A stretch of DNA of 55,739 nucleotides from Promethearchaeia archaeon (lineage in GTDB: Archaea; Asgardarchaeota; Lokiarchaeia; Sigyniarchaeales; SOKP01), in the NCBI GenBank assembly GCA_029856155.1, contig JAHQWL010000070.1:1-55739 (forward strand), read 5' to 3'. Under the pieces are notes generated by a model. That model was not told the origin of the DNA. It did no database searches and was given only the letters and a program-made list of their open reading frames with translations. The first letter of the stretch is position 1. Each line of letters opens with the position of its first letter. Of this stretch, positions 37,144 through 46,546 are shown piece by piece. Position numbers and translations under genes: made by a program.

Positions 37144-39165
37144 CTATAAGTTTTTATGGATGAAAATATCTGTAAGAAGGAATTTGAGTGGGGGATTTTC
37201 CTTTAATTCTATAGTTTGATGAGTTCTATAAAAACTATTAAAAGTTTCTTTTATTTCATCTGAATTCTGAATTTGTTCGATAAAGCTATTTATCCTTTTT
37301 TGAGCTAGATATGATACTCCTTTAAATAAATAACATATTGAAAATGTTTCAAATGATTTCATCAAGACGGTATGTCGACCAAATTTAGCACGATCTAGTC
37401 CTTCAGAAAACAATTCACCGCTAAAAGAATTAAGAGCAGAGAGGAACCCTCCAACTAGATCATCTTCATGAGACCAATCCTTAGAAAATATATGAGAAAA
37501 CATTGTCACACCACCTTCAGCTAAGATTAAAATTAAGACTGGATCTTCATCAGAATTTTCTAGAGAACTTAAATCACGATCCCAGAGCAAGCTTTTCATC
37601 TGATCATCTATTTGTGCCATTTCCATACGTTCACTTAAAGTTATCTCTTGTTCTTTCAGATTTTCCCATTTGCTTAATTCTTTGAGTAAATTATCATGCT
37701 CAATTGAAATTTTCATAGCAAGGCGATGCATACCCTGTTTTTCAGCTATTTGTTGAGCTTGAGTAAGTAATCGTCTAGCTCCTTTTAGATCTAATGTTAA
37801 TAATGCCAACTTGGCTTGTAATGTGTAAGTTTCAGCTAGAACCCAGTATGAGTTTGACTCTCTTGTAATATCTAATAATTGAGTTATAAAAGTATTTATC
37901 TCATTAAGTACTTCGATAGAATTAGTAATTCTTAATTCATCTAATAGTAATTCACAAAGATTTAACAAAGCACTTATGTAAACATCACTTGCTAACATTT
38001 CACTGTGAATGATTTGTTTTAATAATTCTTCTGCTTTTGCCCGATTATGAATCCTTGAGCTTGCTTTTAAAACTACGGCTTTAGAAAAGAGATATTTTTG
38101 TTTAATCAATTTATTATCAGACTGTTCATTTAATTCTTCCAATTGTTCCAAATATCTCTGAGCCTGTTCCAAATCGCCCTTTAAAACAAATAATTCTATT
38201 TTATTACAGATGATCCCACATAAAAAAAATAAATTTTCAATTTCCTTTGCTACTTTAGAGGATCGTTCTAAATATTTAAAGGCTTGATCCAAATCACCTA
38301 GATAAAAGTAATTATTAGAAATATTAACGAGAATTGGAACAATCAATTGTTTATTATCAAATTTTTCAAACATCAATAAGGCTTGTTTATTATATATTTG
38401 TGATTGCTCATAATCACCTTTTAAAAAATAAATAATCCCTAAATTCATGAGATTAAATGAAATGATTTGCTGGGCGTTGATTTCCTCCGCCAGCGTTTGA
38501 CAGCGCTGAGCGTATATAAGAGCTTGATCGGTATCAATTTTTAACCAGGCATAATGAGCTCCAATTAAAAAGAGAGATTCAACAATTTCATGTTTCTTTC
38601 CAAATTTTTCACGGATTTCTAGACTATGTTTCGCATATTCTAAGCCCTGAGCTGAATTACCTTGAAAATAGCAAACACCTGATTTAATAAAATCTATTGA
38701 TGCCAGTCTTAGATCAATTTCAATAGATTTCTTTTTTCTGAAAGGTTTAATTAAATCTTCGCATTTCCCTATTAAATCTAAAGTTTTTTCCAAATTCCCT
38801 AACCACATAGTGGCAAACGCTATATTTACAAGAGCGTCAATTGAATAAAGATTATCTCGCAATCTCTGACTTTCTTGATAAGCTTGCTCGCCAATTTTAA
38901 TACTTTCCTCATAATTCGCCATTTTATTTAAAAGAGAACTTTTAAGAATGTGAAGTGTTAGTTGATCAGAAGCTGATAAACTCTCTTCTTCTAAATTGTT
39001 CAATATTAATAGTACTTCATCATATTTTCCAGAGTTCATTAATTCTTCTGCATTATTTAATTCTCGCGATTTTGATATAATTTCATGCTTACTTCGTGGA
39101 AAAAAATATTCTTTTAATTTTTTAAAAAATTCTTTCCCTTTTCCAGGTATTTTTTTTTCATTCAT
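37144..39165 (-). CDS. TPR protein with C-terminal longin-like domain
   Basis: 673 residues. Residues about 30-510 are a long array of helix pairs of TPR type, about twelve units (for example FNLMNLGIIYFLKGDYEQSQ, VNISNNYFYLGDLDQAFKYL). After a charged helix (about 510-540) comes a domain of about 120 residues starting VLILILAEGGVTMFSHIF, with GGFLSALNSFSGELF and KSFETFSICYLF. The same arrangement forms the N-terminal half of the protein at 2345-2947. Longin-like domains bind small GTPases in eukaryotes. A TPR-longin fusion suits a scaffold linking a GTPase to other proteins, as inference. Confidence 0.75.
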   Translation of the reverse strand: MNEKKIPGKGKEFFKKLKEYFFPRSKHEIISKSRELNNAEELMNSGKYDEVLLILNNLEEESLSASDQLTLHILKSSLLNKMANYEESIKIGEQAYQESQRLRDNLYSIDALVNIAFATMWLGNLEKTLDLIGKCEDLIKPFRKKKSIEIDLRLASIDFIKSGVCYFQGNSAQGLEYAKHSLEIREKFGKKHEIVESLFLIGAHYAWLKIDTDQALIYAQRCQTLAEEINAQQIISFNLMNLGIIYFLKGDYEQSQIYNKQALLMFEKFDNKQLIVPILVNISNNYFYLGDLDQAFKYLERSSKVAKEIENLFFLCGIICNKIELFVLKGDLEQAQRYLEQLEELNEQSDNKLIKQKYLFSKAVVLKASSRIHNRAKAEELLKQIIHSEMLASDVYISALLNLCELLLDELRITNSIEVLNEINTFITQLLDITRESNSYWVLAETYTLQAKLALLTLDLKGARRLLTQAQQIAEKQGMHRLAMKISIEHDNLLKELSKWENLKEQEITLSERMEMAQIDDQMKSLLWDRDLSSLENSDEDPVLILILAEGGVTMFSHIFSKDWSHEDDLVGGFLSALNSFSGELFSEGLDRAKFGRHTVLMKSFETFSICYLFKGVSYLAQKRINSFIEQIQNSDEIKETFNSFYRTHQTIELKENPPLKFLLTDIFIHKNL

Positions 39166-39279
39166 AATAGAGTGAAACCAGATTATATTTAGATTTTTAG
39201 ACAGTTTTTAATCAAATTATATTTATAAATAAATAGATTATGATTATTATTATAAATTCGATAGTATTAGGATTACTAA

Positions 39280-39290
39280 AATATATAAAA
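39280..39290 (+). promoter_or_regulatory. TATA box of the HAD gene
   Basis: AATATATAAAA lies here. The expected start site near 39308 is downstream of the TTG at 39295 and supports ATG 39319 as the true start. Confidence 0.45.
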
Positions 39291-39318
39291 AATCTTGTTT
39301 AATCTCTTTAAATATCTA

Positions 39319-40014
39319 ATGAAATTTGATTTTTATTTATTTGATTTAGATGGAACTTTGCTCCATCTTGGTAATATCGGAACTTATGTAGATCAGATAT
39401 TAATAGAAACCTTTACAAGATTGGGAGCCACTAATCCTCCAAAAAAGAATGAAAAATATAAACTATGGTCTCCAGAAGAAGACTTCTTTGAAGTCTTAAA
39501 AGAATGGGGTGTCAAGAATCCTCAGAATTTTTGGAAGGTTTTTGATGAGATAGATTTTAATTTAAGAAAAAAGCTAATAGAAAAGAGTCAGGTTTTCCTA
39601 TATAAAGATGTTTATAATATATTAGAAAGAATTCATCATCACAAAAATAATAAAAAACTCGCAATAGTTTCAAACACAGCATATTATATAGTTGAGTTTA
39701 TATTGAAAAAATTTAATATCACTAGATTTTTTCATGAAACTTTTAGTTTAGGGTATTATACTAATGATCAAGAACTAGCCAAACCGTCTCCAAAAGGCGT
39801 TCTCACGATATTGGATAAATTTAATTATGATCCAAAAGAATCAAAAGCTCTTTTCGTTGGAGACTCTAAATTTGATATTATTGCTGCTAAAAAAGCTGAC
39901 ATTTATGCTTGTTTAATAAGAAGGGAAATAAATACACATAATAAAAATTATAATAAATGGGATATTCAGCCAGATTTCGTCATAGAAGGGTTGGATGAAC
40001 TACTTCATTTGTAA
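39319..40014 (+). CDS. HAD-superfamily phosphatase
   Basis: 231 residues from ATG 39319; a TTG at 39295 would add eight residues but precedes the expected transcript start. Motif I is LFDLDGTLLHL with nucleophile and acid Asp. A helical cap follows (about 30-95). Motif II is IVSNTA, motif III the Lys in LAKPSPKGVL, and motif IV FVGDSKFDIIAAKKA. This is the full HAD set, of the phosphoglycolate phosphatase-like subclass I. Substrate cannot be told from sequence. Confidence 0.9.
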   Translation: MKFDFYLFDLDGTLLHLGNIGTYVDQILIETFTRLGATNPPKKNEKYKLWSPEEDFFEVLKEWGVKNPQNFWKVFDEIDFNLRKKLIEKSQVFLYKDVYNILERIHHHKNNKKLAIVSNTAYYIVEFILKKFNITRFFHETFSLGYYTNDQELAKPSPKGVLTILDKFNYDPKESKALFVGDSKFDIIAAKKADIYACLIRREINTHNKNYNKWDIQPDFVIEGLDELLHL

Positions 40015-40142
40015 TAATAGGAAATCTAAAAATTATTAACTTAATCATTCAAAATTAATGAAATAATAGATATTGAATGAATAAAATTAAATAATCAAAC
40101 TGATTTTTATTTAATATTGAAAATCTTAAGAGACTTGTCCAA

Positions 40143-41870
40143 ATGTCGACAAAATTAGGAGAGGAAGACGGTTTACGAAAAAAAGTGTGGAAAATTATCA
40201 ATTTAATACAAGCGAACCAATTATTTGTACACTATAAAGATTTGAGCATCAAATTCTTACCTGAAAAGAGTAAAAAAGTAAATACAAAATTATTACCTGA
40301 AATATTATCATTATGCATCCTTAATGCTATAGTTCCCAACTCCGCTATGTTATTGATTGGAGGACACGGAGGGGGTAAAACAACTCTTGTAAAGCTTCTA
40401 GGTAGGATGTTCACAGCAAATTCACTTAGCAATATTGAAAATTCAATCATCAGAGGGCATCCTCAACTGACTGAAGAGAAATTAATTGGTACATTAAAGT
40501 TAGGAAAATTAATGAAAGAAGGTGAAGAAGTGGTAGTATGGAGACAATTTGTTACAAATTTTTGGAAAATTATTGACGAGGTGAATCGGCTAACTCCATA
40601 TGCTCAAGACATCTTATTATCTTTGCTTGCTGAGGGAACAGTTAAATACTACGACTCGATAGCAACTATTAATAAATTTTGTCTATTTGCAACGATTAAT
40701 CCTCATGATGTTGGAACTTTTGAACTATCTCAACCATTTTTAGATAGATTTGGAATTTCAGTTCCAATATCAATGCCGAGCAGTCATGATTTACAACTTA
40801 TCTTAACAGGAAAAGATGAGAAATATTCGGGGATGGATGAATTAATTCAAGTTCCCGAAATATTAACTATTGATGAATTGATGGAAATTTGGTATTACGT
40901 GAATAGAGTCTCATTCACTCCTGAAGTTAATAATTATATCCACGCTATAATAAGAGAATTTACACTTTGTTCAAGAGTAGACAAGGGTAATACTGAAGAC
41001 ATAAAACCTAGCACTGGATTATGTTCAGGCTGTCATTTCAATACAGCTCAAAATATCTGTAACAAAATTGATTCGATTCTAAGTGTAAGGGTTGCTAAAG
41101 ATCTTTTAAGGTATTCTAAAGCTTTAGCATGGTTATTGGGAATAGATAAGATCGATGTTAATATTGTAAACACTATAGCACCATATGTAATTTCACATAG
41201 AACAATTTATGTAAAAAGGGAAATAGATAAGTCTCCGTATTTTGGAAATAAGTATGAGTTTTCTAAGAATATTTTAACAACAGTTCAAAAAAGGTTTAAA
41301 AATCGTGAAATCTGCTATGAAATTGCTGATAGATTTCGAGGAGGAAATCCTAATGAAAATGATTTAGCAGAGTTAAAAAAGTTTGAAAAGAATGATTTAA
41401 TTGTACAATACGATTTAATCCCGTTTGTAACTTCTGTTAATAACAAGGAATATTCTCCGATTGCCCAACAAATACAACAAGTTGTAAAAAAAGGAGATAT
41501 TAATAAGTTAGCTGAAATAAGAAATAATCTTTTAGAAGAAATCAATTTCCCAAATAGAGGAGACTTAATTGAATGGTGTAATCGAGAACTTTTTAGGCAA
41601 ACAGTTACCGATTATGTTATTAAATATTCTTATTGGAAAGAAGTATGGGCAGATATCGCGGCTGAATTCTCTAATTTAGATCAACCATTGAAGGAAGCGT
41701 TTAGTCAAAGACAAACTAAACAAATTCGTACAGAGGATATGCTAATTGAAATTAATGTGACAGGGACTAAAGAAGACTCGTTAGTAAATATTCAAATTTC
41801 TGGTGGATCTGAAGCTTTAAGACTAAAAACAATTTTAGATAATTTTGAATACATGCTAAAGGAAGAATAG
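40143..41870 (+). CDS. MoxR-type AAA+ ATPase with a four-cysteine insertion
   Basis: 575 residues. Walker A GGHGGGKT at 73-80, Walker B WKIIDEVNRL, sensor-1 LFATINPHD and the arginine region QPFLDRFG follow the MoxR order (ATIN, and L-D-R-F as in MoxR/RavA). Unusually, a cysteine cluster sits after the AAA lid: Cys276, Cys294, Cys297 and Cys306 (LCSGCHF between). The spacing could hold zinc or an iron-sulfur cluster. The C-terminal 200 residues are unrecognised. The VWA gene starts 17 bases later. MoxR ATPases typically remodel a complex together with a VWA partner. Confidence 0.85.
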   Translation: MSTKLGEEDGLRKKVWKIINLIQANQLFVHYKDLSIKFLPEKSKKVNTKLLPEILSLCILNAIVPNSAMLLIGGHGGGKTTLVKLLGRMFTANSLSNIENSIIRGHPQLTEEKLIGTLKLGKLMKEGEEVVVWRQFVTNFWKIIDEVNRLTPYAQDILLSLLAEGTVKYYDSIATINKFCLFATINPHDVGTFELSQPFLDRFGISVPISMPSSHDLQLILTGKDEKYSGMDELIQVPEILTIDELMEIWYYVNRVSFTPEVNNYIHAIIREFTLCSRVDKGNTEDIKPSTGLCSGCHFNTAQNICNKIDSILSVRVAKDLLRYSKALAWLLGIDKIDVNIVNTIAPYVISHRTIYVKREIDKSPYFGNKYEFSKNILTTVQKRFKNREICYEIADRFRGGNPNENDLAELKKFEKNDLIVQYDLIPFVTSVNNKEYSPIAQQIQQVVKKGDINKLAEIRNNLLEEINFPNRGDLIEWCNRELFRQTVTDYVIKYSYWKEVWADIAAEFSNLDQPLKEAFSQRQTKQIRTEDMLIEINVTGTKEDSLVNIQISGGSEALRLKTILDNFEYMLKEE

Positions 41871-41887
41871 ATAAATTTAACGGTAAG

Positions 41888-43606
41888 ATGATTCAATCTA
41901 GAAGAAGAAAAGGTAAAAAAATAAATAAAGAGCTCACAGAAAAGGAAAAGAAAACAATAGAGTTAGCTAATGTTGCATGGAGTAAGACGTTAAAGGAATT
42001 TTATTATCCTCCATTAAACGATCCTAATTATGTATTTGATTACACGCACTTAGAGGGTTTTTATATCGATCCTGAACACCGATGGCAAATAACAATGAAT
42101 CTAGCTAACACACCATTATTTAAAGATGATCAAGAATATATTAACTATTTTTACATCATCTCTCTTCATGAAGTATCTCATTATCAAATCATTCCTTACG
42201 ATGGTCTGACTCACGCTAAATTATTAAGAGCCGCTATGACCCATGTGAATCAAAATTATGCTCCTATTGTTGTAAATATTTTTGCTGATTTGGTTATTGA
42301 CACTAAATTATACCAGAAATATTCTAATCTCATTGAATGGGAAATGGCTGAAACCTATAAACATATCACAAATAAAGGCCCAGTAAGTAATTTTAGTAAA
42401 TTTTTATTTCGAGCCTATGAAAAAATGTGGGATAAAGATGTTATAGGTGATGAGAAGCTTAAGGAGATGGATTCCTTAGCAGATAGGGTAACTAAAATAA
42501 TTCTCAAAAATTTCGAGGATGAATCAACGTGGGAAAAGAAGGTATCTCAAGTTGCGTTATCTTTGAAAATGTTAATCCAAGATACATTTGCCTTAATAGG
42601 AACTGGAGGTGTTGTAGATAAAAACAAGGAAAAGAGAAAAAGTCCCGGAGGAGCATTTTTAGAAGTTCCAAAAGATGTGCTAGAAGTAATGGATAATCCG
42701 TTAGAAAATAAAAATGCAGACAAATTAAAAGAAGGGAATGAAGATAATTTACGACAAAAATCAGAAGAATTTGCTAAAGATATCCCATATTCTGAATTTG
42801 GTGGACCTGCGCGTCAAGCTGGAATTTTGATTGATGGAAATGCTTTAGCTACTTGGTATAGAGGGCTAGCAAGAAATCTAATAGAAATAAAAATTTTTGA
42901 AGAAAAACCAGGAGGGCAATTACCAGTTTATCCAGAAGTTTGGCGTATTGGAGATAGAATAGAAGATTTAGATATAGTTCAGAGTTTATTAAATAGTCCC
43001 GTAATGATTCCTAATATCACTACAAGAAAATGGGCATATAAAGAAGGACCAGGTCATTTGGTTGATAAACAAATCCCTGATCTTCTAATTGTTTTAGATT
43101 CTTCGGGTTCTATGGGTTGGAACTATACTTCAAGATCAACTCGTGGTAAGGGGCCATATCACACAGCTTTAGTAGCGGCATTTGCCTCTTTACATTGTGC
43201 TGCAAGTAAGGGTGCTAAATTTAGTATAATTAATTTCTCAAATAGAGCAGATATATGCCAATGGACATCCGATTATAATAAAGCCGAGAACGTGCTGTTG
43301 AGGTATCAGGGGGGAGGAACCTTTTTACCAATTAGAGAAATTGCAAATCAATGTGAAAAAGCAGAAAAAAAGGCTCTTGTTTTTATCATCACCGATTTTG
43401 GCATCTATAATTGGAGTAAAACAAAAAAAATAATGATTGAGTTAGCTCAAAAAGGACATAAAATTGTTGGATTTTTCATAGGTTCTACTAAGATACCTAA
43501 AGACAAATTTAAAAACCTTCTAAATAATGTAACCTTTTACGGGATAGGAAATGCTAAAGATTTAATTAGTTTGGTTATAACTGAAGTCAAAAAATATTAT
43601 TTATAG
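41888..43606 (+). CDS. HExxH metallopeptidase-like plus VWA protein, partner of the MoxR ATPase
   Basis: 572 residues. The N-terminal half has HEVSH at 94-98 in a helix (IISLHEVSHYQ), the zinc-binding motif of zincin peptidases, followed about 40 residues later by NIFADLVIDTK, where a third ligand would lie. A charged region (about 230-300) leads to a VWA domain with MIDAS DSSGSMG from Asp404, then a serine/threonine loop, GGGTFLP and IITDFG for the other metal-site positions. Similar fusions (putative metallopeptidase DUF2201-type plus VWA) occur beside MoxR genes in bacteria. Substrate and pathway are unknown. Confidence 0.85.
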   Translation: MIQSRRRKGKKINKELTEKEKKTIELANVAWSKTLKEFYYPPLNDPNYVFDYTHLEGFYIDPEHRWQITMNLANTPLFKDDQEYINYFYIISLHEVSHYQIIPYDGLTHAKLLRAAMTHVNQNYAPIVVNIFADLVIDTKLYQKYSNLIEWEMAETYKHITNKGPVSNFSKFLFRAYEKMWDKDVIGDEKLKEMDSLADRVTKIILKNFEDESTWEKKVSQVALSLKMLIQDTFALIGTGGVVDKNKEKRKSPGGAFLEVPKDVLEVMDNPLENKNADKLKEGNEDNLRQKSEEFAKDIPYSEFGGPARQAGILIDGNALATWYRGLARNLIEIKIFEEKPGGQLPVYPEVWRIGDRIEDLDIVQSLLNSPVMIPNITTRKWAYKEGPGHLVDKQIPDLLIVLDSSGSMGWNYTSRSTRGKGPYHTALVAAFASLHCAASKGAKFSIINFSNRADICQWTSDYNKAENVLLRYQGGGTFLPIREIANQCEKAEKKALVFIITDFGIYNWSKTKKIMIELAQKGHKIVGFFIGSTKIPKDKFKNLLNNVTFYGIGNAKDLISLVITEVKKYYL

Positions 43607-43790
43607 TTCATTTTTTTTACTTAAAGATACTTAATCAATTTCTTTGAGTTTTTTTTTTCTCCTATGAAGTCTTCAAACTAAGTACCTTTATAAACAGGAG
43701 GATTAATTCTACTTATAATCTATTGACTGACCAAGAAAAAGTTCATTTAGATTTGGAGGAAAAAGTTGCAAATGCATAAGTAGTAATGTA

Positions 43791-44282
43791 TTACCTTGAA
43801 TCAGGTTTGTTAATTTCCCGTAAATACAATTTCATAAAATATCTTTGACTTTGACAATACATTAGTTTATCTCTTTGTGTTAAATGCTTGCATTTTTGTA
43901 ATACCCTCTGGATATCTGTAAGTAGTTTGAAACTATCATATTTTGCCTTTTGTGGGAAAATTTCTACTCTATTTTTTATATCATTATTTACCTTAATTTC
44001 AAAAAACAAATTCTTAAGATTTAAAACGGGTTCTGAATTTTCTAATCTTAAATCTGTCAATACTTCTATTTCCTCTTCAAGATTTATTGAATTATCACTA
44101 ATGGAATTACCAGAATTATATTCAATAAATATATCGCATATTCCTTTATGTCTATATCTACAATCTTGGCAATCATAAGAACAAGGAGAATATTTGACTC
44201 GACAAATGTTTTGGATTTTTTTAAGAACATTTTCCGATTCTTGCATATTTGAACTCATCATTTTCATTACTCTTGCATTCAA
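43791..44282 (-). CDS. cysteine-rich small protein, unknown
   Basis: 163 residues. An N-terminal cluster has Cys27, Cys34, Cys38, Cys41 and Cys49 (CRVKYSPCSYDCQDCRYRHK then GIC), enough to bind a metal. A hydrophilic middle with acidic residues and a helical, basic C-terminus follow (DIQRVLQKCKHLTQRDK). It lies 185 bases past the VWA gene on the opposite strand. A good AGGAGG at 43696-43701 in the gap belongs to no convincing frame. No family recognised. Confidence 0.55.
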   Translation of the reverse strand: MNARVMKMMSSNMQESENVLKKIQNICRVKYSPCSYDCQDCRYRHKGICDIFIEYNSGNSISDNSINLEEEIEVLTDLRLENSEPVLNLKNLFFEIKVNNDIKNRVEIFPQKAKYDSFKLLTDIQRVLQKCKHLTQRDKLMYCQSQRYFMKLYLREINKPDSR

Positions 44283-44483
44283 TTTTATGTAATTCTTCTA
44301 ATATTTTTCTTAGACTTTTCTGGTAATAGCAGAGAGATATGTAGATATATATTAAAAACATATGGTTTGGTCTTTTGAAACTAAGCAATATCTAGGTAAC
44401 ATCTTCATTTAGTTTAGAAATATAAATTAATAAAAATTCAAAAAAATTCAAAAAAATGATAGAATCTTCTTTGATTTCAATGA

Positions 44484-45014
44484 TTAAAGTACGGAAAGAA
44501 GACTATCAATATCAAGCCAACCTTTTAAGGCGTGAATAATTGTTCCTTGTTCATCAATAACAAATTGTCCAGGTCCTTGTTTTTCCCATCCTTCATATTC
44601 TCCATGTTTTATACCTAATTTTGTAGCTTCTTTCAATTTAGATCTCACTTTAGTGAACGCTTCTGCTGTCATTAATCCTAATCCATATTCTGAATATAAT
44701 TCATCTTTTGAGCTTGGAATAACTGGAAAATCAATTTTTTCTTTTTCTATAAATTCTTTAGCTACTTTTTCACCTGATTGCGTGATATACAAAATTTTTC
44801 CTCCTTTCTCTTTGATTGCATTTTTATTTTCAAGAAGAGTTTTTAAATCCAACTGACATAGAGGGCAACCAAAATATCTTGAAAAAATCAAGACGATTTT
44901 TTGATCTCCAATTAATTCTGCCAAATTAATAGTTCCTGCGTTATATGATTCTATTGTAAATAATGGAGCTTTATCTCCTTCATTTATATCTTTTTTTCCC
45001 ATAATTTCCCACAT
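44484..45014 (-). CDS. peroxiredoxin-like (AhpC/TSA, thioredoxin fold) protein
   Basis: 176 residues, or 172 from the second Met. EGDKAPLFTIESYNAGTINLAEL and the strand VLIFSRYFGCPLCQLDLK place Cys50 (peroxidatic position) and Cys53 (C-x-x-C) as in the PRXL2/AhpC-TSA_2 branch. The C-terminal strand pair GQFVIDEQGTIIHALKG is typical. The family reduces hydroperoxides using thiols. No reductase gene is adjacent. Confidence 0.88.
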   Translation of the reverse strand: MWEIMGKKDINEGDKAPLFTIESYNAGTINLAELIGDQKIVLIFSRYFGCPLCQLDLKTLLENKNAIKEKGGKILYITQSGEKVAKEFIEKEKIDFPVIPSSKDELYSEYGLGLMTAEAFTKVRSKLKEATKLGIKHGEYEGWEKQGPGQFVIDEQGTIIHALKGWLDIDSLLSVL

Positions 45015-45084
45015 TACGTTAGTTATTTGATATTTAAATTAATATTTTTATAAAAAATTTATTAAAATTTTCTTCTTTTCTATA

Positions 45085-45873
45085 CTAATCATATCTTTCT
45101 TCAACAGACATCAAAACAAACCCTAGCAAAATTGGAGTTAGCGAAAGCAAAAATAAAAAATACCAGATAAAGTATAAATATACTACATCTTGAAAATGCC
45201 AAGGAGCCCATCCATGATAAGATACCATAAGAACAAAAAATCCAAGTCCTACTAATTTTGGCCCTGTCTCTTTTGCTTTATACCCATAGTATACGAAAAT
45301 ATACGCCATAGTAAAGCAAATGGGAATCCAAATCGTATGAAGAAAAAGATACATAGTTACTTCAATTGGATTTCCTGAAGGAATTATAAATAACCCAATG
45401 ATTAACAATAGAAATCCAATAATAAGCACCGAAACACTAGGAATTTGCTGTTTTTTTTTATTTTCAGTTAAAATTAATAAAATTCCATATAATATTCCCG
45501 CAGAAAAGCATGGCATGCCCCATCTCCATGCAAAAAAATGGAAGGTAGACAAATTCTCATTAGCATTTGGAAATCCTAAAGCTCTAAAGATATGGGCTAC
45601 AAATGTAATGCTATATATGAAAAAAGATATACTCCAAATCAATAAAGAAGTATTTTTTCTTTTAGTTTTAATCCACCTTAATAATAGATATCCTCCTATA
45701 GTCCACAATAATATGGTGCTATTCAAACCAAGGCCGAATAAGAAGAAATTTAATTTTAATACAAGTACTGGTGCACCATGAGGAAGAACGATTAATACAT
45801 AAGCAGAAATAATTGAAATAATAATGATTCCCACTATATAAATGAAGTGAGTCTTTTCCAAATTAATTACCAT
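45085..45873 (-). CDS. seven-helix membrane protein, unknown
   Basis: 262 residues with about seven membrane helices (near 10-30, 38-65, 77-98, 114-138, 147-168, 172-195 and 205-258). Conserved-looking polar residues sit in the middle: WRWGMPCFSAG and HTIWIPICF. The end of the upstream longin-like gene overlaps its start by seven bases, so the pair is translationally linked. No family recognised. Confidence 0.65.
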   Translation of the reverse strand: MVINLEKTHFIYIVGIIIISIISAYVLIVLPHGAPVLVLKLNFFLFGLGLNSTILLWTIGGYLLLRWIKTKRKNTSLLIWSISFFIYSITFVAHIFRALGFPNANENLSTFHFFAWRWGMPCFSAGILYGILLILTENKKKQQIPSVSVLIIGFLLLIIGLFIIPSGNPIEVTMYLFLHTIWIPICFTMAYIFVYYGYKAKETGPKLVGLGFFVLMVSYHGWAPWHFQDVVYLYFIWYFLFLLSLTPILLGFVLMSVEERYD

Positions 45874-46361
45874 TTAAATTTCTTAAATTTTTTAATTATT
45901 TTTTCATCATCGATTTTTTCTTTTAACCTTTCTCCTAAGCTATCATAAAATTCCAGAAGTATTTCATATAATTCTGTTACTTTTTCATCAATCTCTGGAT
46001 CATTCTCTTTTAGATACCCTTTAGTATAGAAAGCTTTATATAAGTTCACTATTGACATTATCTTATTAGAATAATCTTTCATTATATCGTAAAGTAATTC
46101 ATTCCTGAAATTTTTATCAGTAATTACTGAAAGCATTAACATTTCTTTATTACCACGAGCCCAACAAGAAGTAATTTCAAAGTACAAGTTTGTTATCTTT
46201 AAATCTTCCTCGATTAATGAAACTTCGAAGAATTTATCTGACATATCTAAATCAAAGAAACCTAACATTTTTCTGCCAACTTTCTCTAAAATCGAACCCG
46301 GGTGAGAAAAGTAGATCTCAGGACCAATAACTGTATTAAAATATAATAAAGCTAATTTCAT
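45867..46361 (-). CDS. longin-like domain protein
   Basis: 164 residues. Residues 1-110 fit a longin/Mon1-like fold: strand MKLALLYFNTVIGPEIYFSH, helix, strands (FFEVSLIEEDLKITNLYFE, MLMLSVITD) and a helix (ELLYDIMKDYSNKI). The C-terminus is a charged helix. The opening K-x-A-L-L-Y-F, then G-P-E, resembles longin proteins common in Asgard genomes. It overlaps a seven-helix membrane protein gene, suggesting a membrane-associated complex, which is inference. Confidence 0.6.
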   Translation of the reverse strand: MKLALLYFNTVIGPEIYFSHPGSILEKVGRKMLGFFDLDMSDKFFEVSLIEEDLKITNLYFEITSCWARGNKEMLMLSVITDKNFRNELLYDIMKDYSNKIMSIVNLYKAFYTKGYLKENDPEIDEKVTELYEILLEFYDSLGERLKEKIDDEKIIKKFKKFKW

Positions 46362-46546
46362 TATATCAAATTTCTTTAAACTTGTTATTTCTTTTTTTTT
46401 TTTAAAAGCTTGAGTTAATTTTTATTAATTTGATTTTTTGAATATTTAATTCTTATTATTTTTCAAATACTACTTTTACTATAACTCTTATAATTTTCAT
46501 TAATTACCTTTAAAAAAGAGATTTTATAGAGATCCTAAGAATTTTT

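Noticed and set aside
43660..43790. A gene behind the strong AGGAGG at 43696-43701
   Set aside because: Only an 18-codon TTG frame follows; too short and unlike any protein to call.
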